Of a stretch of DNA of 64,000 nucleotides, positions 16,765 to 23,873 are shown one piece after another. The DNA is taken from NCBI GenBank assembly GCA_046345315.1, contig JBKDKA010000091.1, forward strand, positions 1-64,000, written 5' to 3'. How positions within the stretch are numbered: position 1 is the stretch's first letter; each line of letters begins with the position of its first letter. A program made the position numbers and the translations under genes. Source of the stretch: F1-80-MAGs062 sp046345315. Its GTDB lineage: Bacteria; Planctomycetota; Planctomycetia; Planctomycetales; Planctomycetaceae. The notes beneath the pieces are model-generated. The model ran no database searches. It worked only from the letters and a program-made list of their open reading frames with translations, and was not told where the DNA came from.

Positions 16765-16793
16765 ATAGTAGGTTGTACATCTTTTCCTGCCAA
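16765..16793 (-). promoter_or_regulatory. Sigma-70-type promoter of the metal efflux operon
   Basis: On the reverse strand TTGGCA (16793-16788), a 17-base spacer and TACTAT (16770-16765) lie about 40 bases before the His-rich gene. A GC-rich hairpin (16810-16840) lies just upstream. No regulator gene for the operon is adjacent other than the divergent MarR gene. Confidence 0.6.
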
Positions 16794-17180
16794 GTGCCTT
16801 TATTGAATCGGGGGCATGCGAAGTTCGCCCCGCTCCCCCCATTTTTGTCACGTTTCTCGACAATAGTCTGTGTTGGCAAGATTCAAGGCAAACTGCGTCC
16901 CGCCGGGCGCTGCACCACTCCCATCGCTCGATCAGACGATGACGATACTCGCGAAGCGCGTTGGCAATTGTTTTCAAGTACCGATTGAAGACAGGAACGA
17001 TCTGGAAGTTACAGGCGACTTCACGCGATTCAACCGGACGTCGCCGATTCGTCTGATGACTGATGAATGAAACGCGTCCGGTGACAACGGTTGTTTTCCT
17101 GCAGTGCCGGTTCAAGCGCGAGCAGAACGAGAATTCCTCGGGGCGGCGGGCTTTCGGAAGGCAAAAATGAAAAACTGCAC
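16794..17180. other. Divergent intergenic region
   Basis: Some 390 bases. A nested GC-rich palindrome around GCGAAGTTCGC (16810-16840) is followed by ATTTTTG and may end plus-strand transcription. A reverse-strand frame of about 190 codons crosses this area but overlaps the promoter and His-rich gene; it is not accepted as a gene. Confidence 0.45.
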
Positions 17181-17210
17181 TTGCCTAGGTATCTGTTGCA
17201 ACATATAAAT
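17181..17210 (+). promoter_or_regulatory. Promoter and MarR operator candidate
   Basis: TTGCCT (17181-17186), 17 bases, then TATAAA (17204-17209). The spacer holds TATCTGTTGCAACA (17190-17203), which recurs with one change, TATCTGTTGGAACA, at 17726-17739 before yceI. The start codon is only about 6 bases past the -10 box, so the transcript may be leaderless. Confidence 0.65.
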
Positions 17211-17215
17211 GAAGC

Positions 17216-17707
17216 ATGGACACGAAGAAGTCTCAGTTTGTGGAGGGTCTTGCTGCAGAAATCGGCATGCGGAAGCCGTTTCGGCTTCCGGCCGAGGAAG
17301 CGTTTCTGAATATTGTCCGAACACATTCGGTGCTGATATCCCGCGGTGAGAAACTCTTCCGGGAACATGGGATCAGCGGTCCGCAGTACAACGTGCTTCG
17401 AATACTTCGCGGGCATGGGACTCCGGTTTCAGTCTATCAGATTGCTCCCGAAATGGTGACTCCCAGCCCGGATATGCCCCGACTGGTCGAACGGCTTGAA
17501 GCAGCACAACTTGTCACAAAAACACGTTGCGTGAACGATCGCAGAATTGTCTGGGTGGAACTCACGAAAGAGGGCAGGACGCTTCTCAGGAAGCTTGACG
17601 AGCCGCTCGCCGAGCTTCACAGACTTCAGCTTGGCCATATGACTGACGACGAATTGAAATCCCTGAGTGCACTTCTGTACCGGGCACGTCACCCGGAACA
17701 GGAGTGA
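17216..17707 (+). CDS. MarR family transcriptional regulator
   Basis: A 163-aa winged-helix regulator: dimerisation helices (FLNIVRTHSVLISRGEKLF), HTH (SGPQYNVLRILRGHGTPVSV, PEMVTPSPDMPRLVERLEAA), and the wing with the family DR motif (CVNDRRIVWVELTKEG). It precedes yceI by 70 bases, and both promoters carry the TATCTGTTG motif, so it probably represses itself and yceI. Ligand unknown; MarR proteins often respond to phenolics or oxidants, and Cys is sparse here. ATG 17216 has no Shine-Dalgarno and fits a leaderless start; ATG 17267 would shorten the N-terminal arm. Confidence 0.92.
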   Translation: MDTKKSQFVEGLAAEIGMRKPFRLPAEEAFLNIVRTHSVLISRGEKLFREHGISGPQYNVLRILRGHGTPVSVYQIAPEMVTPSPDMPRLVERLEAAQLVTKTRCVNDRRIVWVELTKEGRTLLRKLDEPLAELHRLQLGHMTDDELKSLSALLYRARHPEQE

Positions 17708-17725
17708 ATCTCTTTTTTGGGCAGA

Positions 17726-17739
17726 TATCTGTTGGAACA
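17726..17739 (+). promoter_or_regulatory. MarR operator candidate before yceI
   Basis: TATCTGTTGGAACA matches 13 of 14 bases of the site in the marR promoter. It overlaps a longer dyad, CAGATATCTG...CAGAGATCTG (17722-17748). Confidence 0.6.
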
Positions 17740-17777
17740 GAGATCTGTCAGTAATCCTGTTTAAGAAAAGGAACGTT

Positions 17778-18356
17778 ATGAACCTGACTCGATCTGCGAC
17801 CGCGCTGTTTCTTGCCCTGGGGTTGAGCTTGTCGCCGGCAGTGCTTGCTGATGAGTACCTGCTGGATGATCAGCACACCTCAATCGTCTTCGCAACCAAC
17901 CATTTCGGGCTGAGCAACACGTACGGAATGTTCGGGAAGTATGCCGGCAGCTTCTCGGTGAATATGGCTGATCCCGGTGCGGCGAAATTTCAGATTGAGA
18001 TCGACGCTGCCAGCCTGGATACAAAATCAGAGAAGCGTGATGAACACCTGCGAGGACCTGACTTCTTTGATGTGAAGCAGTTCCCGCAGATTACATTCGT
18101 CAGCACATCAGTTGCTCCCGGTAAGGATGACAAGTCACTGAAAGTGACCGGAGATCTGACTCTTCACGGCGAAACAAAGGAAATCGTCATTCAACTGACG
18201 AAGACCGGTGAGGGAAAAGGCCCTTATGGCGATGATCGTATCGGGTTTTCGGGGCGTTTCGTTGTCAAGCGTTCGAAGTTCGGGATGACAACGCTTGTTC
18301 CCCAGGTCGGTGACGATGTGAATGTTCTGATCAGCATTGAAGGGATCAGACAGTGA
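17778..18356 (+). CDS. YceI family periplasmic lipid-binding protein
   Basis: A 192-aa protein with a signal peptide (SATALFLALGLSLSPAVLA). The YceI beta-barrel follows: YLLDDQHTSIVFATNHFGLS, GMFGKYAGSF, KFQIEIDAASLDTKSEKRDE, HLRGPDFFDVKQFPQITFVS, VTGDLTLHGETKEI, IGFSGRFVVKRSKFGM. The family binds polyisoprenoid-type lipids such as ubiquinone precursors and is often stress induced. Start ATG 17778 has AAAAGGA upstream. Its stop overlaps the GTG of the next gene (GTGA), so the two are translationally coupled. Confidence 0.94.
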   Translation: MNLTRSATALFLALGLSLSPAVLADEYLLDDQHTSIVFATNHFGLSNTYGMFGKYAGSFSVNMADPGAAKFQIEIDAASLDTKSEKRDEHLRGPDFFDVKQFPQITFVSTSVAPGKDDKSLKVTGDLTLHGETKEIVIQLTKTGEGKGPYGDDRIGFSGRFVVKRSKFGMTTLVPQVGDDVNVLISIEGIRQ

Positions 18357-19162
18357 CCACATTCTCAATCGCCGTCAGCAGTGTAGTGGCGTTGTGCTGC
18401 GGTCTGGTGTGCGGGCGTTGCCTTCGCGGTGTCCGCGCAGGCAGCGCTCTCGCGCTTTCATTGGCTGTCGCTGTCGGGCTGTTGCTGCTGCGTTCTGCAG
18501 GATTCGATGACCTGCTGCGAATCATCCATCCGAAAGTGGCTGCGGACTGGCTGCCGGCAATTGTGCTCCTTGCAGCATTCAGCAACATGATCCGCCAGGC
18601 ATCATTCCGGGTTGTCGCAGCTCTGGTCCTCGCGGCTTTCGTTCCAATGCGGCTCCTGTGGGGCAGCGTCTATTTCCGACCGGATCACCTCAGCGCTTCC
18701 GTCGTGCTCTGTGTCGTTCCCTGGTTCGCTGTTCTGGCAGTCTCTTTACTGTTCGTTGACGAAGTTCCGCAGAAACGAATGAGCTGGAGAACGTTCGTCT
18801 GGGGGGCCGGCATTGCCGTCACAGCGGCGACGATCGCATCAACGGGAAGTCTGACCTACGGAGCTGCGACGGGTGTTTGTGGCGTCGCGACTCTGGGTGT
18901 ATTGCTTTCCGCATCTCGAATCCCGAATCTGGCTGCTTTCCCGATCGTCTGTCTGATCGGGCTTTCCACCTCGTACTCAGAACTGCCGATACTGACATCC
19001 GGACTTTTGTTTTCTGTATGGCTGAGCTTACTGGCCGGCGAGAGAATCACATCGGATCGATTCGTCAGTTTTACCCGAGCCGCGGCGATGTCAGCACTGT
19101 TTCTTGCGGGCTTGATTACGTTCATGCAGCTGAAGGACTCTCGCGGGACCGTCGGCGGATGA
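18353..19162 (+). CDS. Polytopic membrane protein of unknown function
   Basis: A 269-aa protein with about eight hydrophobic segments covering nearly all its length (SVVALCCGLVCG, LSLAVAVGLLLLR, WLPAIVLLAAFSNMI, VVAALVLAAFVPMRLLW, SASVVLCVVPWFAVLAVSL and so on). No signature motif was recognised. It begins with GTG overlapping the yceI stop, so it is in the marR-yceI unit. The residues between helices are few and weakly charged, which does not fit a classical transporter with long loops. Confidence 0.85.
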   Translation: MTTFSIAVSSVVALCCGLVCGRCLRGVRAGSALALSLAVAVGLLLLRSAGFDDLLRIIHPKVAADWLPAIVLLAAFSNMIRQASFRVVAALVLAAFVPMRLLWGSVYFRPDHLSASVVLCVVPWFAVLAVSLLFVDEVPQKRMSWRTFVWGAGIAVTAATIASTGSLTYGAATGVCGVATLGVLLSASRIPNLAAFPIVCLIGLSTSYSELPILTSGLLFSVWLSLLAGERITSDRFVSFTRAAAMSALFLAGLITFMQLKDSRGTVGG

Positions 19163-19371
19163 GGTGCTGCGTCACTTCCGTACGGTGGCGAACGCAGTGG
19201 TGGTCCGCCGAGCGAACTGGTGCCTCCGCATGTTTCAGCAGGATCGGCGGCCGGAATCTCCGCGACGGAATCCAGCTCCGATTCAGACTCGTCGAACACA
19301 GATGATCCATTCGACGGGCTCAGCACAGAGTAAGAGATGTTCCTGAAATCATGGAAGGTCTTCATTGAGGA

Positions 19372-20256
19372 ATGTTTAGGATGAAACGGGGCGAATTCAT
19401 ATCAACGGTAATCAGTTCAGCGGGAGCAGTTTCGCTGGAGAGTTCACTTCGAGCGATGGCTGATGATCTGCCCGAGCAGGATCTCATGATGCCGGCATTC
19501 TTTATCGGGCATGGCAGTCCGATGAACGCGATCGAGGACAATGTGTTCATTCGCGGCTGGCGTGATGCGATGAAGGAGATTCCAGTGCCTCGGGCCATCC
19601 TCTGCGTCTCCGCGCATTGGCTGACGCGAGGTACCTGGGTGACTGCTGCGAATGTGCCTCGCACGATTCACGATTTTCGTGGATTTCCTCGACAGTTATC
19701 AGAAGCACAATACCCTGCGCCGGGATCTCCGAAGATTGCGCAGTCAATTTCGGAAAGTGTTTCCGACGTTCGAATCGGGCTTGATCAGACATGGGGGCTT
19801 GACCACGGTGCCTGGTCAGTTCTGATGCCGGTATTTCCGAAGGCAGACATTCCGGTGCTTGAACTGAGTATCGATGAACGACAGCCCCCGGGCTGGCACT
19901 ATGAGCTTGGGAGAATGCTGGTCGGACTTCGCAGGCGAGGTGTGCTCATCATCGGAAGCGGCAATATCGTCCACAATCTCGGGATGCTCAATCCTCGCAT
20001 GCCCGAAACAGGATTCGATTGGGCCGATGCATTCGACGACAAACTCAAATCATTGATCCGGAAGCACGATCATCGATCACTGATTGAGTACACCGCACTT
20101 GGCCGAGAAGCCAAACTGTCAGTTCCAACTCCTGATCATTTCTACCCGTTACTCTATACGCTGGGCCTTCAGACCAGGACCGACACAGTCAGCATTTTCA
20201 ACGATCAATCCGTGATGGGATCGATCTCGATGACCTCGGTCAGAATCGCGAGTTGA
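19372..20256 (+). CDS. Extradiol dioxygenase, 4,5-DOPA dioxygenase family (YgiD-like)
   Basis: A 294-aa LigB-type enzyme. Family motifs with the metal-binding His residues are present: FFIGHGSPMNA, CVSAHWLT, TWGLDHGAWSVL, GSGNIVHNLG and TPDHFYPLLYTLG. Relatives use a metal ion to open catechol rings such as L-DOPA. It carries an extra N-terminal segment of about 35 residues (KRGEFISTVISSAGAVSLES) that resembles a degenerate Tat leader, so export is possible but unproven. ATG 19372 and ATG 19381 are both workable; GAGGA lies just before them. No catechol pathway genes are adjacent. Confidence 0.9.
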   Translation: MFRMKRGEFISTVISSAGAVSLESSLRAMADDLPEQDLMMPAFFIGHGSPMNAIEDNVFIRGWRDAMKEIPVPRAILCVSAHWLTRGTWVTAANVPRTIHDFRGFPRQLSEAQYPAPGSPKIAQSISESVSDVRIGLDQTWGLDHGAWSVLMPVFPKADIPVLELSIDERQPPGWHYELGRMLVGLRRRGVLIIGSGNIVHNLGMLNPRMPETGFDWADAFDDKLKSLIRKHDHRSLIEYTALGREAKLSVPTPDHFYPLLYTLGLQTRTDTVSIFNDQSVMGSISMTSVRIAS

Positions 20257-20378
20257 GAAAAACAGATGCTGAATCGCTGCGGAAACCGGATTGCCCCGAC
20301 TCCTGAGTTCGACTGGATTCTCGGTTGCAGTCGATGCTCCGAAGAAGCCGGAACAATTCCACTCATGACACCGAGAAT

Positions 20379-20810
20379 TCATGAACGTCGAGTTTTCTGA
20401 ATCGACTTTCGGAACGTCGGGATGCTTTCCAGCGAGAAGATGATGACCTCTTCACCGCTGATAGTGCTGATGTCATGGTGAAGACTGACAATGTTCACGC
20501 CGGTGATCTTCCTGATCAGTATTTCCAGCGCAGGGCGAGCAATCTCAATCAGCTGTGTTCTCACGTCTTTCAGCAGATCTCGCCCCTTCTCCGGGGCAAC
20601 GGTCTGAACAAGGTGTTGCTCCGCTGCGGTCAGCACTCCCTGCAGACGAATCAGCAGCAGGTCATTGATCAGGAAACATCGGACATCCTTTGGACCGCGT
20701 CCCATGTATTCCTGTTCAAACTGTGCAATCCCTTCGCAGACTGCGGCCTCCATCTCGCCCTGAGTCATCATTAGATTTCTCTGCCTGAGTGCCTTCACGC
20801 TCGACAACAT
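20379..20810 (-). CDS. DUF2294 domain protein
   Basis: A 143-aa protein matching the DUF2294 pattern: MTQGEMEAAVCEGIAQFEQ, EYMGRGPKDVRCFLINDLLL, RLQGVLTAAEQHLV, EKGRDLLKDVRTQLIEIARP, LHHDISTISGEEVIIFSL. The biochemical role is unclear; the family has been linked to membrane-potential or stress functions. A paralogue forms the C-terminal half of the response-regulator protein at 37935-38792, with near-identical motifs (LTLAERQLGKSLSPEKGRDL, MHHDISTVTGEEVVVFSL). ATG 20771 may be the true start, since the first 13 residues are not typical. It is divergent from the 21361 gene. Confidence 0.88.
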   Translation of the reverse strand: MLSSVKALRQRNLMMTQGEMEAAVCEGIAQFEQEYMGRGPKDVRCFLINDLLLIRLQGVLTAAEQHLVQTVAPEKGRDLLKDVRTQLIEIARPALEILIRKITGVNIVSLHHDISTISGEEVIIFSLESIPTFRKSIQKTRRS

Positions 20811-21249
20811 CAGTTCAACGAAAATCGGAGAGACCGATTTCGTGCAGATGTCGAATCATTCAATCGTACCCATGTCGAATTCAAATTGATATTCGCGCGT
20901 CGGATTCCTGCTCATGCCCCCTGTTTGCCTCATGAATTCTGATTGCCGTTCAGGCAGCAGCTGGCTCAGGCCTTGGAAGACTTTGGAGAATGCACCAGGG
21001 TGACCGTATGCATGTTCGCGGGGATAAGCTCTTCGGCTTTGGTGTTTTCCGTTGTGGAAGAAGTCTTCGGTAGAACATGTAGTTTGTTGCATCCGCGTCT
21101 CACAACACGCAGAAAGTTCATTTTCCGTTATTCCGACAGATAGCGGCTGTTGACATTGCTATACACAGACGACTTGTGATGATGGACTCGATGTTGGAGG
21201 TGTCAAACTCCGGCATTGATATCTCTGGCAGTCGGATGATCAATGAAAT
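20811..21249. other. Divergent intergenic region upstream of leader copy A
   Basis: Some 440 bases with no gene recognised. TTGACA occurs at 21150-21155 with TATACA nearby; a promoter for the leader RNA is plausible but not well defined. A hairpin around 21196-21225 (GGAG...CTCC) may be part of the leader. Confidence 0.45.
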
Positions 21250-21335
21250 GGCAACTCGTTTACGAGGGGCCAGTCTTCAGGTAAGCCGACGTGATTGAAT
21301 ACCCTCGGGTGTTTGATCACGTCGGCTTTTTTTTT
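21250..21335 (+). ncRNA. Structured leader / sRNA, copy A
   Basis: GGCAA, a 4-bp hairpin (CTCG TTTA CGAG), GGGCCAGTC, then AAGCCGACGTGAT paired with its exact complement (21283-21295 with 21316-21328), followed by nine T. The order and several sequence blocks recur at 28367 and 34919. A canonical Shine-Dalgarno (TAAGGAGGT) lies 11 bases after the T run, before the stress gene at 21361. Confidence 0.6.
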
Positions 21336-21360
21336 GACCTTTAACTAAGGAGGTGCTCTG

Positions 21361-21927
21361 GTGATCAGGAATTCCGTGGGGGTGAATGATGGTTCGGGAA
21401 GCAGTGTGGTTGCTGTCTTCAGCACTCATGATCAGGCTGAGAATGCTGTCAGGGAACTGGAGCATTCAGGTTTCGACATGAAGCATCTGTCCATCATCGG
21501 TAAAGGATACCACTCTGAGGAGAATGTGGTGGGCTACTACAACGCGGGAGATCGCATGCTTTACTGGGGGACTCAGGGAGCCTTCTGGGGAGGCTTCTGG
21601 GCCCTGTTGTTCGGGTCCGGATTCTTCATGGTTCCCGGAATCGGTCCCGTGCTTGTGGCCGGCCCGGTTGTCGCCGCGATCGTGGGAGCTCTGGAGAGTG
21701 CAGCGCTGGTCGGAGGCATCAGTGCGCTCGGAGCAGCTCTGGCCAGTGTGGGCATTCCTCACAACAGCGTCGTTCTTTACGAAGGCTGTATCAAATCCGG
21801 ACAGTTTCTGATGGTTGCTCACGGGACACCTTCTGAACTGGAGCAGGCAAAGATTCTGCTTGGCGGAACAGGCGCCACGAAGACTGACGTTTTTCTGTCA
21901 GATAAACCTGTCGAACTGACAGCGTAG
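21361..21927 (+). CDS. General stress protein 17M-like membrane protein
   Basis: A 188-aa protein. Residues 15-60 form the GSP17M-like domain (VVAVFSTHDQAENAVRELEH, HLSIIGKGYHSEENVVGYYN). The centre is a Gly/Ala-rich hydrophobic hairpin of glycine-zipper type (GAFWGGFWALLFGSGFFMVP, VVAAIVGALESAALVGGI). A C-terminal domain (SVVLYEGCIKSGQFLMVAHG) repeats the alpha/beta theme. It is a membrane-inserting stress protein, function unknown. The GTG start has a near-perfect TAAGGAGGT 7 bases upstream. It is first behind leader copy A and is followed by dps. Confidence 0.85.
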   Translation: MIRNSVGVNDGSGSSVVAVFSTHDQAENAVRELEHSGFDMKHLSIIGKGYHSEENVVGYYNAGDRMLYWGTQGAFWGGFWALLFGSGFFMVPGIGPVLVAGPVVAAIVGALESAALVGGISALGAALASVGIPHNSVVLYEGCIKSGQFLMVAHGTPSELEQAKILLGGTGATKTDVFLSDKPVELTA

Positions 21928-21930
21928 AGC

Positions 21931-22020
21931 GCATTTCAAAACCGGGACAGGCACCCTTGGAGTTTCACAATTGTCAGGCAAACACAGCTTCCGTCGGGAG
22001 CCAGTCCCGGTTTTGAAACC
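21931..22020. repeat. 90-bp palindrome R1 (CCGGGACAGGCACC family)
   Basis: The arms TTTCAAAACCGGGAC (21934-21948) and the exact complement (22004-22018) flank a variable centre. It starts 4 bases after the stop of the 21361 gene. Confidence 0.88.
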
Positions 22021-22056
22021 ATCTGTAACACAGTTCTATACGAAACCTTTTCAAGA

Positions 22057-22590
22057 ATGAGCGTCATCATGAACACAACGATTTCCATCATCGCAGATTC
22101 CAGTCAGATGTATGAAACAGAGAACGACATTCCTCTTCCTCGCCGTACGGCCATCAATGTTCTGATGAATCAGCGACTGGCCTCAGCGATTGATCTCCAG
22201 CTGCAGCTGAAGCAGGCTCACTGGAATGTCAAGGGGCCGAATTTCATCGGACTGCATGAGCTGTTCGACACTGTCAGTGAGGCTATTGAGCCCTATGTTG
22301 ACATGATTGCGGAACGAATCGTTCAGCTGGGGGGAACGGCTGAAGGAACCATTCGTGGTGCAGCCGCTCGCTCAAGATTAACCGAGTATCCTGCAGGTAT
22401 CGGCGACGGTTCGGCACACGTTAATGCTGTCGCCCATGCATTATCAACATTTGCCTATGAATCGCGTAACACGATCACAGAGGCTGGTGAACTTGAAGAT
22501 GCCGTGACCGCTGACCTTTTCACTGAGATCACTCGGGGGATTGATAAGTGGCTCTGGTTCGTAGAAGCGCACCATCAGGCAAACCGCTAG
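22057..22590 (+). CDS. dps: Dps-family ferritin-like DNA protection protein
   Basis: A 177-aa four-helix Dps. The intersubunit ferroxidase signature is intact: QAHWNVKGPNFIGLHELFD, then YVDMIAERIVQLGG, supplying the usual His, His, Asp and Glu ligands. Dps dodecamers oxidise Fe(II) with peroxide, store iron and protect DNA. The C-terminal helix includes DKWLWFVEAHHQ. ATG 22057 and ATG 22069 are both possible, and neither has a strong Shine-Dalgarno. It lies between palindromes R1 and R2 in the stress island. Confidence 0.94.
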   Translation: MSVIMNTTISIIADSSQMYETENDIPLPRRTAINVLMNQRLASAIDLQLQLKQAHWNVKGPNFIGLHELFDTVSEAIEPYVDMIAERIVQLGGTAEGTIRGAAARSRLTEYPAGIGDGSAHVNAVAHALSTFAYESRNTITEAGELEDAVTADLFTEITRGIDKWLWFVEAHHQANR

Positions 22591-22592
22591 GA

Positions 22593-22685
22593 CGCATTTC
22601 AAAACCGGGACAGGCACCGTTCCTGCTGCAGATTCTGCAGGGCAATTCCATTTCCGATGGGAGCCAGCCCCGGTTTTGAAACCAC
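22593..22685. repeat. 90-bp palindrome R2 (CCGGGACAGGCACC family)
   Basis: CGCATTTCAAAACCGGGACA on the left, CCCCGGTTTTGAAACC on the right, with a variable centre. It starts 3 bases after the dps stop codon. Confidence 0.88.
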
Positions 22686-22797
22686 CTTTGGATTAATCAG
22701 CGTCGTGTTGACTGATTCCCGTGGCGAGTCTCAACTTCACCGCCATACTTCGGGTACCGGCATCACTGAAAAACGTGGCCCTGACGAGTAAGAAACA

Positions 22798-23873
22798 ATG
22801 GTCACAGGAATCAGTCGACGGATCTGGATCGTTGCTGCAGTGGTCATCGTCAGCGGCATCACCTGGCTTGTTCTGGCATCCGGGAAGCCCGTCGGACCGG
22901 GCGAAGGGTTTATCAGTGGAAACGGGCGGATTGAAGCGACAGAGATTGATATCGCCACGACACTGCCTGGGCGAGTGATTGAAATCTCTGTGAATGAAGG
23001 AGACTTCGTGGATGCCGGGCAGCCACTGGCTCAGATGCAGATTGATTCACTGGATGCACAGAAGGATGAGGCTCAGGCACATTACCGACAGACCCTTGCC
23101 GCAGTGGCCAGCGCGGAAGCTCAAGTGGCAGTTCGTCGAAGCGACACCATTGCCGCATCTGCTGTGGCCGGGCAGCGAGAAAGTGAACTGGACACTTTCC
23201 GGCGACGGCTTGCACGGTCTGAGCTGCTTTCAGAAAAGAATGCGTTGAGTGGGCAGGAGCTGGATGACGACCGTGCGGGTGTCAGAACATCAGAACGTGC
23301 ACTGGCTGCATCCAGGGCTCAGATCGAAGCAGCGAATGCGGCAGTTGATGCTGCGTTGCCCAGGTCGCCGGAGCGAAATCCGGGGTTGCCGCGGCCGAAG
23401 CGACCATGGCGAGAATCGAGTCAGATCTTCGAGACTGTCAGCTGAAATCACCGCTGGCTGGTCGAATCCAGTATCGGATTGCTCAGCCTGGCGAAGTGCT
23501 TTCGAGTGGCGGCAAAGTTCTGAATCTGGTGGATCTCAGCGATGTCTACATGACCTTCTTTCTGCCCGAAACCGTTGCCGGCCGAGTGCCGCTCGGATCC
23601 GATGTCCGAATCATTCTGGATGCTGCACCACAGTATGTGATTCCGGCGAAAGTCTCATACGTCGCAAGCACAGCACAGTTCACACCGAAGACAGTGGAAA
23701 CCGCGAGCGAACGTCAGAAGCTGATGTTTCGAATCAAAGCTCAGATCAGTCACGAGCTGCTTCTGCAGCATCTGCGGGTAGTGAAAACCGGCCTTCCGGG
23801 AGTGGCCTGGCTCAAGCTGAATCCAGAAGCAGAATGGCCGGAGAAGCTTCAGATCAGAGTACCCGAATCATGA
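22798..23873 (+). pseudogene. HlyD/YhiI-type membrane-fusion adaptor, frameshifted
   Basis: Two overlapping frames together make a complete adaptor. The first (22798-23445) has a membrane anchor (IWIVAAVVIVSGITWLVLA), a lipoyl half (EATEIDIATTLPGRVIEISV) and a coiled-coil hairpin (AHYRQTLAAVASAEAQVAV). The second resumes in the -1 frame with AQVAGAKSGVAAAEAT and continues through CQLKSPLAGRIQYRIAQPGE, VDLSDVYMTFFLPETVAG and a C-terminal barrel to 23873. The switch point is near 23352-23360 and behaves as a single missing base. No slippery heptamer is evident, so this is a real mutation or an assembly error. Its stop overlaps the next ATG (ATGA). E. coli YhiI is the counterpart before RbbA. 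Confidence 0.85.

Noticed and set aside
16540..17115. Reverse-strand 191-codon frame crossing the metal-operon promoter
   Set aside because: It overlaps the His-rich gene in another frame and contains the promoter; some helical Arg-rich text suggested a transposase relic, but nothing was convincing.
21250..21335. c-di-GMP-I riboswitch match for the leader element
   Set aside because: Only a GGCAA-hairpin similarity is present; the GACGCAAAGCC core and tetraloop-receptor pattern of that riboswitch are absent.
23345..23365. Programmed -1 ribosomal frameshift in the adaptor gene
   Set aside because: No X-XXY-YYZ heptamer or downstream pseudoknot could be found at the switch point.
23249..23869. 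N-terminal extension of the RbbA-like frame by about 207 codons
   Set aside because: The extension overlaps the adaptor in a different frame and reads as Arg/Ser-rich shadow sequence; the ATPase domain begins at ATG 23870.
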